This document shows positions 46,664 to 57,725 of a DNA stretch of 64,000 nucleotides, one piece after another. Numbering within the stretch: the first letter of the stretch is position 1; every line of letters begins with the position of its first letter. Position numbers and translations under genes: made by a program. Source of the stretch: Pezizomycotina sp. ARF18 (lineage: Eukaryota; Ascomycota); the NCBI GenBank assembly GCA_002224055.1, contig AZLU01000068.1, forward strand, positions 62,001-126,000, read 5' to 3'. Under the pieces are notes generated by a model, which did no database searches, was not told where the DNA came from, and saw only the letters and a list, made by a program, of their open reading frames with translations.

Positions 46664-48990
46664 ATGGCCGTATGAAAAAGCCAACCAGAACAACCCAACC
46701 AACAACCATACTGTATCATCCTCCCAAGCTGCAAAACTCGTACAAAAAACTTCACCTTCCTCTTGATGCCATCTGCATTATTATGAACATCGCGTCGTAA
46801 GAATCCTAGCTTGATTTTCCTTGTCCTTATAGCTAAACGTCAAGTAACGAACACCTCGTTTGCTTCGGTTAAGTATCGACGACACCAAAAACCTCCGCGC
46901 CACTCATCGTGTGCTCTCCGATCTCTGCTCCGTAGCCTTATTCCGCACAGTCGCCATCGCTTTCCAAGCTTCCGCCTGGACAGGAGCAACGGCAACAAGG
47001 AGAACCTCACCCGTACGCTCGCCGTTTGCTCTTCGGCGAAGACATAGACAAGTTCAGAAACCTCGTTAAGACGATTATCATCACGACGACAATCATGAAA
47101 CTCACAGCGGATTCGACAAAATACAGCTCGAAGCCGTCAGAAAGCTCTTACACGGCCGTTTCTCCGAACTCATGCGAGTCATTGTCGATATCAATCTCAG
47201 TTTGCGAAGAGCAAGCCGGTGGGTCAGCTTCTCATGGTCATCGGGGAAGGTCTTGCGGGAAAACGGTTGCGGGTTAAATTGGATCACGTCGGCTTTTATC
47301 ACCTCCCTATCAAACACCTGCCGCCGGACATGGAGTCCCTGGACCTTTACAAGTACAAGAAGAACAACCTGACGAGCATGCTCGCGGATGTGCTCCTCAA
47401 GGACTACGCCAACGGAACCAAGCACCCAAGCTGGTATCACTACGTGCTGCGTACAGTCAGTTGACATAATTGTTGGGACACTTACCTAAAACGGCAATTT
47501 CTTCAAGTTCTACAATATCTTAAATCATCGATAACTCACTCAATTATTATCCGATTTTATAAAATTGAAATTTACGTTTATTATATATATAATAATAACA
47601 TATTAAAATTTTATAAAATTTTATCAAGTATTAAATTTTATATTATTTTTAAAATTTTATATATAAAAAATCTATATTATTTTTAAACTTATATTATAAC
47701 GTCAATATTTAATAAAACTTATAAAATTAAAATATATTATAGATTATATATTAATCTAACATATATTTAAATTTAAAAAGATTCGTCATAAATTAAGCTA
47801 TATTATTATTTTAAATTTTAACTAGTTTAAAAATCGCACGATTTTCGTGCAATTTCGCGTATTTTATATATAAAAGTGCGTGAAGTACGTGTTTTTAAAA
47901 ATGTATAAAATATTAAATATTATCACGTCATAAACTTTTAACGGATTTTTTTAAAATTTTAATATGTATTAGTTTACGATATATATTATAATATATTTAA
48001 GTTTTAGCCAATTTTATCCAGTCGTTGTTGCGTTATTATTGATTGAAAAAGTGCAAAAATCATACTTTTGTATGGGAAAACTGCCGTTTAGGAAAGTGTC
48101 CCAACAATTATGTCAACTGACTGTACACCAACTTCATCTCGACGGGTTGTATAAACGTCTACAGGCCCGCAGCATGAACCCGCTCGCGAACCTACGCACG
48201 CTAGAGCTTCAAGGGTTACATCCGAACGAAAAGCTGGACTCTACAACGTTCGACATGCTCACGAACCTTCGAGAACTTACAATTCGCGACCGCTCTTCGA
48301 CGATGCCTGCGAGCTTTTGGAAGAGGTTTCAGGACAAGGTATCAAGCTTCGGAAGATTGAAACGTCTACTATTAGTCAGCGTATGCTCTCGTATATCGGC
48401 TCATCTGCTGCTAGCAACTGACGGTGCTCCGGCTTGATCTTTTCTCGCCGGAGAGGGGATGTAACGAGTGTGCAGACGACACGCAGTTGGCGGAAATTCT
48501 TTGGCGGGTAGCGATCCCATCCGTGCAGTACACTCTCACCTCGCTCGCGGTGAATGTTATCGAGTATAGATTGGATACGTTTAACTTCATAGACGGTCTG
48601 CACGATCACGCCAAGCGTCCCTGGAGTCTCCTCTCCTACGAGGTTGTATACGACTTTCCCACACTTTCCAGCTTCAGCGGTATTGTGGACTGCCGTCAAG
48701 AGGGGATGTTCATCAAATTATGGATCTGTTCGAGAGGTCCTGCCCGTCCATCCGCGATATCTGTCTCGTTTTAGGAAAGATCTCAGCCGGTCACCTCTTC
48801 AGCACTGCTTTTAGCGACGTGTTTGACGATGTCGAGATGTAGAGCACGGTAATAGGAAGTTTACTTTGAGCACGGATTTGGAGGTGGATGTCGCAGTCAC
48901 TGAACCCGCCGGAGAGGTCATGGACTGATATGGTGGAAGGGAAGGAATATTCGTTTGGAAAGTTGGGCTGGGAATCGCGCAGGGGATAAG
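46664..48990 (+). pseudogene. F-box/LRR-like family, copy 8, split by a MITE
   Basis: An exon-1-like segment, LHLPLDAICIIMNIAS, ends at a GTAAGA donor (46797). After an intron it continues IDDTKNLRATHRVLSDL and VALFRTVAIAF, the family's xDxKxLR and LFRxV pattern. The tail runs through PPDMESLDLYKYKKNNLTSM to 47452, is broken by a 670-base element (47454-48123), and resumes with VHQLHLDGLYKRLQARS, PLANLRTLELQGLHP and MLTNLRELTIRDRSSTMPAS. It ends with RPWSLLSYEVVYDFPTLSSF and a VGLGIA-like C-terminus near 48985. The WSLLSYEVVYDFPTL and ASFWKRFQ blocks match WSMLRNDAEYDFPNL and TTFWATFQ in copy 10, so 8 and 10 form a subfamily. Independent frame changes lie near 46960, 47160, 48430 and 48700. 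The exact start is uncertain. Confidence 0.6.
47454..48123. mobile_element. Non-autonomous TA-flanked DNA element (MITE, Tc1/mariner type), 670 bp
   Basis: Both ends carry the inverted repeat CAGTCAGTTGACATAATTGT and continue with TGGGACACTT plus further matching bases for about 40 bases. The left end starts at 47454 and the right end is 48123. TA dinucleotides at 47452-47453 and 48124-48125 are the target duplication, as expected for Tc1/mariner elements. The interior is extremely AT-rich with no open frame, in a way that looks like repeat-induced point mutation (many TA and TTAT words, very few CA). It sits inside F-box-like copy 8. Confidence 0.85.
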
Positions 48991-49499
48991 GATGAAATAC
49001 CTTGACCGCTCTTTAAATCTCTCTACTGCGTTTTCCCGTTTATACGAGAATGATTGCCGGAGTCTCGTTTGGCCTTGATCCCCTGTAACTGAAAGGAAAT
49101 ATTCTGAGTTCTCTCATTACTGTCAGTTAGAACTGATTCCCTGAGCTTCTCATATAGTCAGATATAGGTGCACAGGGGTATTATTAATATAAATATGCAA
49201 AAGTTTTACAAGTCGCTCTCAAGTCCATCGTCTTCAAAACTGCCAGTAAATCCTCGAATGAATATTTAGATGATACAAATCTAAGGCGAACTTGAAGAGT
49301 GCATATCCACTATATATATAGTAGTTATGTACTCCTAATATGCAATGTTAGTAAGTCTGGTGAGCCTTGTCAACGAAATCTTCCTAGCAGCAGAAGCGGT
49401 CTGTTTAGCTTGAAACTCCTTACAGCTTTGAGTTAAGAGATGTATCTTTCAACGAGTTCATCGCAGCAGGCAATTTTCACTACAAGACGGTAGTTCCCT

Positions 49500-49868
49500 C
49501 GATAGCTGGCAGCAACGCTCCTAGAGCATCTTATCCTACTACGGTGATAGTACCTTTGAATACCCTTCGCAAGACTGTCAAGGTTCAGCGGCGTGGCTAC
49601 TTACAAAGCAGCTGGATTTGGCGAGTTTACGGATCTTTTGAGAGATCTTGCGCTTTACTTAGAGATATTCATATGGTTTGGTATCTATTGATCTGGTGCC
49701 GAATGAAGCGGTTGACTCGGAGGAAGCGTTTCTGGAAGTTGAAGACATTATCCATGGAAGGGACGCTTGTGGCCTTCATGAGCCAGGGATTCGGAACAGT
49801 TCCTCAAGCGGAGGCGTAAAGCGTATTCGTTCGGATCGTCGGGATGGCAAACCCGTCGAAACGGGATA
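49500..49868 (+). pseudogene. F-box/LRR-like family, copy 9 (possible C-terminal fragment)
   Basis: One frame reads RDIHMVSIDLVPNEAVDSEE then AFLEVEDIIHGRDACGLHE, if a change of frame near 49675 is allowed. This resembles IRNVSIVFGTVSDSRAVIDE, VFAEVERREHGGWRF near the end of copy 10. There is no F-box end and no further similarity upstream, so this is a weak assignment. It lies just 0.5 kb after copy 8. Confidence 0.35.
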
Positions 49869-51483
49869 GGGGAATTCAGAAATTGCCCCCAGAAAGGAGA
49901 ATCTTTGCAAGTTAGACGTTTTCATGTTAATATGGAGAGATTATAGCTTGCTGGAGGCGGCGGAAAGCGGAAGCAGAGAATATAATCTAGTCATGAATAA
50001 CAGACAATACAGGAACGCCCTCGTGGGAAGGAAAGAACCCCCTTATCACCGAGCCCCTCTTTTTCGATGGCGGTTAACATTCCGTAGATAAAAAAAAGCT
50101 TTCCTTTCGAGGAAAACTTTAACGAACACGAGGTTCGAGGGCGCACTCTAATAGAAAGGCAGCGAAGACGACCCCACCAACCTGGATGCAGGGACTAGCA
50201 CACTCACAAAACATTAGTACCATGCCGAAGATCCGAGGAGGAGGCGATGGGGGGTGTCGGCGTGATTGGCGTGCCACCGTGCTTTTTAATCTCATTTTAT
50301 TATCGTATTTAGGGATGCCGCGGATCGAATCGAACAATCTCCGCTCGTACGCCACATTAGCACTGGCAAGCGGGGATGGGTATAAAAAGGTCTATTATAT
50401 ATAGCCGAAGAGATCAACGCCATCAAAGGCAATTTGCCTGCCGAGAAAATGGAATGCGTAACGATCTCGCGATGCCTGGCTGAGAGTGAATACTTCCTGG
50501 AACGAAACCGAAAGAGCCATCTCACGATGATATTTACCACCACCGCCGCGAAGAGACTTTGTCGTACGACGATTAAGGCGAGCCGGTTTGCGTGCCTTGA
50601 TTTTTCTGCTTGTCACTGCGGATCGGAAAGACCTATACGAACGGAGGCGCTCTTGAAGTTTCGAACTCGGCGCTATCATGATCTCGCGAGAGCTTTTGCA
50701 ACGCCACCAAATTAAAGGACCCCAAGTAGCAGCTCCGTGCGGAAAGACTACGTACTTTGAAGCAGAATGGTACTATTTATTGGATATCGGACTATGTAGT
50801 ATTTGGATGTTCAAAGATCGTGAATACGCAGTATTCTAGGTGGAATTGAGATTGGACGAAAAAACGTACTAGTAAGGTTAGCAAAGTCTAGACCGGCCCC
50901 CCGCTTCGATCCCATGCAGTCCAGAGAACCTTCAGCACATCTCTAATCTGTAAAATCCTATCTTTGCGATGTTCAAAGTGGGGTTCTACTAGCCAGGAAC
51001 TACCTCAGGCTAAGCGGCTGTGTATCGTTCTGTGGAAAAACGAAGTATTTTAGAGATTCGACAGTTAAATTACATACAAGTAAATGATATTTATTCATAT
51101 CAAAATGTCAACATGCGTCCGGTCAAGTTCCCCCGTGCAAGACTAAAGCAAGAATGTTATAAAGCTTGAAGATTCCCTGCCTCACTTTCTTATAGTCCGC
51201 ACAGCAGCTCAGTATCCGGTTAACACTGGTCCTCTTCTTGTCATTTTTTCTTGCCTTTCTTCTTCAATTTTCCATTCTTTCATTCTTTTCTACTTTTTGG
51301 CCTACTCTATTAGCAGGAGACTTGACGTCTTCGTGAGGTTCACGACATTCCTTTTGATAGCAATCGTTTCATATCATCCGTTACTGATTCGACTCTATAC
51401 TCTATTCCTTTGGCCTGACGGTAGCAGCTTTGCAGACAAATCGTCCGCCTTCATTCTCCAAAATACCTACTCCGTACACAAAA
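49869..51483. other. Intergenic region upstream of the metalloprotease gene
   Basis: A 93-codon open frame at 50434-50715 has no motif. A GATTG/CGATC stem around a TTCGATT loop at about 50306-50330 (minus strand) resembles a tRNA T-arm, but the rest of a tRNA is absent. The last 100 bases are CT-rich before the start codon at 51484. Confidence 0.4.
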
Positions 51484-54400
51484 TGAAGGTTTCCACCTTA
51501 TCGGGGATAACACGCCGGGGCTCAGCTCTCGCGCTGTTGTTCTTCCTTTCTTCATGCGGTGAAGCCGCACCAGCTCCAAGTTCGTCTCCTGCTTTAGCCC
51601 CGGCTTCGGTTCAGGCTTCAGCATCAGGTGCCGCGCTCCTCGAGATACGTAATGCACCGCTTGAATCCAGAGGGTACCGAATTAACGGCCACGGTGGGGA
51701 TCCGGAGCACCAGCCCTGGCCGAACGGCATCTTAAGGATCCGTTTCATGAGTGAAGAGCCAGAACAGTGCTCCTGCCCCTCATGCAGCAGGCGTTCCATG
51801 GTCTCAATGGTCCCAATGGCTGGCGACCACGGACCCTGGCGATGGAGAAGGGGATCTCCACCGTCTTCAAATGATAGAGGCCCCGGAATCCGACGAAAGG
51901 GCGCTCCGGGTTAATATCAACCACAATAGGGTCTTGGCCACCAGCGCGGGCTACAATCCGTCTGGGATAAACCAAATGCATTTTGACCCTGCCGACGACT
52001 TCGGCTTCCATAGCCCCATCGGGCACATGCGACACGAGATGGGACACTCCCTCGGCCTTTACCACGAGCACCAGAGGCCCGATCGGATCGCTATTTGATC
52101 TATAACTGCGATTCCCTGAGGGACTACGACGCTGCCGCCGAATGGGCGGAGGATAACGACATCCCCGTTGAAAACCTCTGCAGGAGCAGGCGCTATGTAG
52201 GGCGGCGAAATTTAGCGGTTCTCACTGGGCGATGGATCCGCCGGAGTTCAATAACAGGGTGTGGGACCGGCCGTTCAACTGGGCAGCATCATGCTGTACC
52301 CTTCGGAAATGTTCGCGAAAGATAACCGCGTCGTGCTCCAGGACAAAGACAACCTGGAAAGGATTTGGGGTCCCAACATCGAGATCTCTCCACAAGACAT
52401 CCAGACGTGCCGAGATATATATCAGCGCTTTTGGGTCCCGGCGGTCCCACAACAACGCCACCTCCTCCTGCGCGGCAGCGACGGTGGAGGCTTGAACGGA
52501 GGAATCAGCACGTGGACAAATCTTCTCCCCCTGTGCACCTGGGGCAGTACAAGCTCCCAGAAACGCTCGGCCGATCCAGCTTCCGGCTTCGAAGCGGCTG
52601 GGCGGTGGACGGTACTAGCTTTGAAGGCGATAGGATCGTGATAAATCCCGACACCCTAAGGCGAAAAATAGCATGGGCACCTGGTCATGGAATGTCGGCT
52701 TCCACTCTAGCGGGGATTACTATGCGGGATCACCGATAAGGAGGCACACTCGGGTATTCAGTCCTCGAATGAGAGTCACTTCTTTAACGCAGTGGTTTGG
52801 CTTACGAGTAGGATGGTGGCCTGCCAAGGTACGACCTACTACGGTAGGTTCTGGGCAAAGTCTAAAAACGGAAGCGTTGAAAGGTGCACCATCACCAGCT
52901 GGCCCGATTCACAGTCTCTAAGCAAGGTCGTCGCTAGGGGTGTACAGGTGGTGACCAACGTATAGTGCACAAACTTCAACTCCAAGTTGGGATATCGTCA
53001 GAACCCCCAAAATTCTCAAAATTATGACAAATAATGCCTGCCATTATATAATTAACAAATAATTAAATACATTGTTTTTTTGTTGTGTGAAGCCCCAAAA
53101 TTTAATATTTGTAGGGTATCCACGTTGATAAATAACAGCTGTCAACCGGCTTGCATCGACCTAATAAAAGGATTAAAGTCTCTAGCTTTAAGCTCATCCC
53201 ATAGCTGCTGCACCTGGCTCCTGAGCTCCTCTTTACTAGTCGCCTTGCGCGGCAATGCATTAAGACGTTCCTTTATAAGGCCAGACGTTCTCTATATAGT
53301 TTAAATCGGGTGAGCAGGCGAGGTGGTTCTGCCATTTCACACCAAGATCAGCCCTTAATTTTGCTAGCTTTTCTTACCATGAACCGCCGCATTATCCTCG
53401 ACGATAAACTAATTTCGATTAGGGTGGCGACGCTTTAATCTTGTAATAAACCTCTTTAAGCCGCCCCTTAAAATTTCCTACTCGTAGACGGCGCTCGTAA
53501 TTTTATCTTCGGGAAAGATAACTAACTTACTCTTATTATTAATCGCGATCCCACCTATACTATTAAACTAAAGCGGCCACTTCTAAAAGTAGCGAACATA
53601 TTTTCTGGCTCATAGGCCGTCCCCGGATAACGCTAGACACGGCGTACTTTATTACTCGAAGCAGAGTAAAATAAAGCTTCGTTAATATAAATTCCGTTAT
53701 TAAAGTCTATATTTTTATTATTTTAAGCGTATTCGATTCTTTTGTCGCGGTAATTTTGCTTGGTAAAGACGCTATGACGGGCTCGACGTTGAGAGATTCC
53801 TATTTTACGAAGTTCCCGTCGAATTGTTGATTTAGACGTATGGGGTTAGGTGGGATCTTAATTATTAAGACGAGTAATCTCGTTAAGAGTAGCGAAGCGA
53901 TGCTGAAGAACGATAGCGCGGAGTCGGGTCCGGCTTGCTTGAGTTAAGAATCGTATTGCTCCGGTGCGACCTGATTGAGGGTTGGTTAGTTCTTTAAGAA
54001 TTTTATAGATAGATCTAATGGGGGCGTTCTTGAAGTGAAATAAAGGAACCGGGTGACTAGCACGCGATAAAGCTTGTATAGAGGCTCTCTTGCGAGGAGT
54101 ATAATGTTGTCTTTGATATTAGCCTGCTATATCGATTAGGAGAGAGTATCTGAGAAGCTAAGTCGAGCTTTTATGTTGGAGGCTGAAGCCATCGATATCA
54201 CGAATTTTAATATTTTTTTTATGTGTTGTTTTAAATCGTGATATCAATAATAAAGGGGCCGTATCACATTTTGAAACATTATATTTAATTATTGTATTAA
54301 TATCTGTCATTTGCTATAATTTTGAGAATTTTGGGGTTCTGACGATATCCCAACTTGGAGTTGAAGTTTGTGCACTATACGTTGGTCACCACCTGTACCC

Positions 54401-55711
54401 AACGTATGGACTGCTTACACGTTTCAGTTCGTCGTGCCTGAGCCTGACTCTTTCCCTGGCCCGGGCATGATCGATTTCTCCCTCGTCGGAGCCTGCGATT
54501 CCGCACCTTCGGGCGACTTGGTCGAGTATGCTAAGGACACTATCTACATTGACGACATTTACATCAGCACCGACCCGTACATAATCACGCCGGAGGCCCT
54601 CAACTCTGCTCCAGTGGGAACACGACGACGCAGAGCCCCGACGACTTGGAGCTTATCGAAGCTCTCGGCGACCAGATAGCAAACACGACAGACGACACTC
54701 TAGGCTATCCTGTTGCAACGGAACCGGCAGGCCCCGGCACGACCGTAAAGTTGCCCCAACCACCACCGTCGGCGCTGCAGAGGCCAGCAGCATCATGTCT
54801 TGGCTGCCTGCCGCTTGCAGCGTGACCACCAACATCGTTGCCGATCCGGGCTTCGAAGCCCCCGCCGCAACTAACTCTGCCACCAACGGCGGTACTATCG
54901 GTGCCTGGACGTACACTAACCGTCCCGTTGGCAGCAACGACGGCAGCTGGTTCGGCAGCCAGGTCACCCACCAGTACGCGAGCACATCCACAGCGGCCTC
55001 TACGCCATGCAGTTCGACACCGACGGGCCCGATCACCGCATCTCTATTACGCAGTCATATCCACCTGCCCGAAACTCTCTATAATCTAACATTTTGGGCG
55101 CACAGCCCCGCCCGCTGGTCAGCTCGACGTGCATCATGCAGGTATCCTGGACGGAACCTACGTCCCGATTCTCAACCAGACCGGCATCCCCAGCGCCTGG
55201 ACGGAGTACAGCGTGCTGTTCTGGGGCAACCCGGACAGGACCAATTGGCAAGAGCTGCTGAGCTTTACGGCCTACTGCCCGTCGACTACCGGCAACGGGT
55301 GGGAGGTGTACATCGACGACGTATCCGCCGTCAAGGTCGACAACGACGACGGCATCTTCGTCCACATCCCCAACGGCTTCGACGATACCCTTTCATCGGT
55401 GGCGGGAGCGGCAGCAGCCCCAACCCACCCCCAATCCCACCAGCACGGCCACTGTCAGCATCGGCCCGTTCCCTTACATGTGGGATATGTTTCCCGAGGT
55501 TCTCGATATCGTCGAGGGCCCGATAGGGACTTTTACTCCCGATGCTGGCGGTCCCATGCCTACTCCTACCGCTACTACGCCTGGGCCTACCGACACTAGC
55601 GCGCCGCCGCCGATGCAAGCACCACCGCTGCCGACTCCTTCAGCCTTTGCTGAAACGGGCGCGCCGCCCCCAACTAAGGCAACAACCCCGTGGGGTAATC
55701 CGTGGGGGTAA
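51484..55711 (+). pseudogene. Astacin-type (M12A-like) secreted metalloprotease with C-terminal carbohydrate-binding-like modules, split by a Tc1/mariner element
   Basis: The ATG at 51484 opens a signal peptide (SALALLFFLSSCGEAAPAPS) and a Pro/Ala-rich stretch, then PWPNGILRIRFMSEE. The catalytic motif HEMGHSLGLYHEHQRPDR (about 52030-52085) has the astacin zinc signature HExxHxxGxxHEHxRxDR. SIMLYPSEMFA (about 52288) is a typical Met-turn, and EISPQDIQTCRDIYQ closes the domain. Then come modules resembling fungal CBM4-like domains: TYYGRFWAKSKNGSVERC with YTFQFVVPEPD and IYIDDIYIS, and a second one with NIVADPGFEAP, GAWTYTNRPVGSNDGSWFGS and GWEVYIDDVSAVKVD. A Pro/Thr-rich tail ends at 55711. 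The element at 52945-54395 interrupts the first module. The host frame joins cleanly across the insertion if one TA copy is kept. Other frame changes lie near 51750, 52090, 52200, 52510, 54620 and 54990. Confidence 0.7.
52945..54395 (-). mobile_element. Tc1/mariner-type DNA transposon, 1,451 bp, decayed transposase on the minus strand
   Basis: The ends are near-perfect inverted repeats of about 80 bases starting CAGGTGGTGACCAACGTATA, flanked by TA at 52943-52944 and 54396-54397. The minus strand holds transposase remains: a helix-turn-helix segment TIRRELRKIGISQRRARH with FTKQNYRDKRIEYA (about 53830-53730); an INEALF where the family has a D in the first catalytic position (GAC to AAC would be a C:G-to-T:A change); FIVEDNAAVHGKKS with the second D (about 53410); and HLACSPDLNYIENVW with the third acidic residue (about 53330), about 34 residues later, as in DD34E Tc1 elements. 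It ends with RLNALPRKATSKEELRSQVQ. Many stops and frame changes make it inactive. It inserted in the metalloprotease gene. Confidence 0.9.
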
Positions 55712-57725
55712 TACTGGAGCTAATTGCCAAACTTCAATCATTTGGGTGATCCTGGATTATGGGAGAGAAATAACGATGCACCTTCAAGTTTATGTCGAGA
55801 ATCTTTCGAACCTTTTTTGTCACAAGGGCTACCACTCCCACTGTACAACTTTCACCGACCGGTTTCGATGTTCCTATGTTTTCTTTTGCCTTTTGATATT
55901 ACATCACCGTTCTTGTACATACATAATCGGCTTTTCATATTCGCTCCTTGTTCTGTTGGGTTTGTATATTGACTTATCGGCGGTCAGTTCACCTCGTGCT
56001 TCTTTTCCCCCTATGCTTTTATCCTGCTATGAGCTCATAATCCCTTTTTTATTTAATCCGATCCATTTTTTTTTATTCTATTCATGTGTATATCACCATT
56101 TTTCAGGTCCTTGCGTATATTTCATTTGTTCTTGCTCATATATCTATATATCGTCTTCAATGCAAAGCTTCTCTTGTTGTAATTGTACTTGTACTTTCTC
56201 TTTCAATTCCTTTACGGACGCGGAGGAGATTAACGTTTCGTGAAAAAAAGAAACTTCAACGCGGTCTTAGTTTCTCGATACACCTAAATTCACGAAACCA
56301 ACAAATGGACATTCGAATCAATAAAGGCTTACTTGAGCGTTATCTCACTCGACATCGGAAAAGCGAGCGTACGGGTTGTATACGTGTGATTACGGCCTTC
56401 CCTCCTTCCTGTTCTTCACCCTTTTACCTTTTAGCTAATTAGGGTGCTCCTTCTCTCCACTACTGCCCATCCCTCTCTCTCTTCCTCCTCCTCTCCTCCT
56501 GCTCCTCCTATCTTCGATACATCTACGATCCTACTCGAGAACAAAATGCTATCATAACTTTCACTACTATTAGAACTCGTTCAATCGTTACAATCAAGCA
56601 TGTCAATTCAACCTGTTCATTGGAGAGGGCAACTGGACCAGAAGATTGATTAGGAAGCTCATGGTCTGCACGTGATGAAACAGTATCTTGAACGTATCGA
56701 TCAGAGTCGCGTCGCAACACAAAGGGTCGCTCCTCATTGAGGGATAAGAAGTTTACTATTTGGAAGGGTCAAATGGGACGGAGGGGCGTTTTCCAACTCA
56801 AAGCACGAGTCACGGGAGAGTCGCGCTTCGAAGGTGAATCAAGCGAGATATATTGAAAAGGAAATTTTGAACCACGGAAAGACATATGTGACCCAGTCAA
56901 ACTACCAGTCTACCCTTCTTGCAATGGAGCACCCTTAATGATTAAGGACTTTTTCGGTCACTTTTGCAAACATACTACGCTACACTTAGCTACGCTAGTG
57001 GAGCTCTCTAGATTGAAAAATTGTTCTCACTTCCGAGCCTTTTGATCTTGCGACCGTTCTCTGAAGAGCTGGAGCTGGTGAAAGTCCAGGCTAAAATTCC
57101 AACTCGTCCTTCGTCACCAGCAGCTTCTAGGTGAGCTTAAGAATCCGAATCCGAATCATACAGCTACCCTTACGCTATCCAGCTACGTCGCAACAATTTT
57201 ACTACAGCTTCTTCCCAGTCATCTTACTAGCTATTCCAGAAATCTCGCGTATATCCTGAAGAGTGAGTCGTTCTGGTAACTCCGGAATACCATCCTTTCT
57301 TCTCCTGATGGTTCGTGTACAGAAAAATATCCAAATACCAGGATTCGTGTTCGCAGATGGCTATCCAGGAGTTCTTAGTATTGCCAAGTTGAACAATACT
57401 TAACCCTTGAGTTTTTTCATTTTATTTTTATTTTTCATTTTATTTTTATTTTTCATTTTATTTTTATTTTTATTTTATTTTATTTTTATCGATTAATTTA
57501 TTTAATTCAATTTATTGTCTTTCTTTCAACCTATTTCCATCTGAGTTCAAACAAACTACAAAAACTCCAACACTTTACATCATCGAGACCTAACATCCTC
57601 CACAAAGACATCTTCACGCCATCGACCCGGTCTTGCAAGTACCTCTCCGGGTCGAGGTCTGAACGACCCTGGCTCACTACTACAACACAGCATCTCCTTG
57701 AGGACGACAGAGAGCAGCCGCCACG
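55712..57725. other. Intergenic region
   Basis: T-rich, with open frames of 233 and 118 codons (55542-56243, 56086-56442). Their products are hydrophobic, low-complexity and motif-free, and the first one overlaps the end of the metalloprotease in another frame. CT-rich tract at 56440-56515. The minisatellite near 57418 and the CA/CT-rich leader at 57550-57720 precede F-box-like copy 10. Confidence 0.4.
57418..57488. repeat. 18-bp minisatellite
   Basis: Three exact tandem copies of CATTTTATTTTTATTTTT (57418-57471) followed by a partial fourth-like stretch of ATTTT words, about 240 bases upstream of F-box-like copy 10. A similar (ATTTTT) tract lies about 140 bases upstream of copy 2. Confidence 0.85.

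Noticed and set aside
50300-50335. tRNA-like T-arm (GATTG TTCGATT CGATC) on the minus strand
   Set aside because: No matching 5' acceptor strand, D-arm or anticodon arm within 70-90 bases; a lone stem-loop.
54795-55526. 243-codon open frame on the + strand as a separate gene
   Set aside because: Its first part is the second carbohydrate-binding-like module of the metalloprotease; the later Arg-rich part is an out-of-frame reading of the same module.
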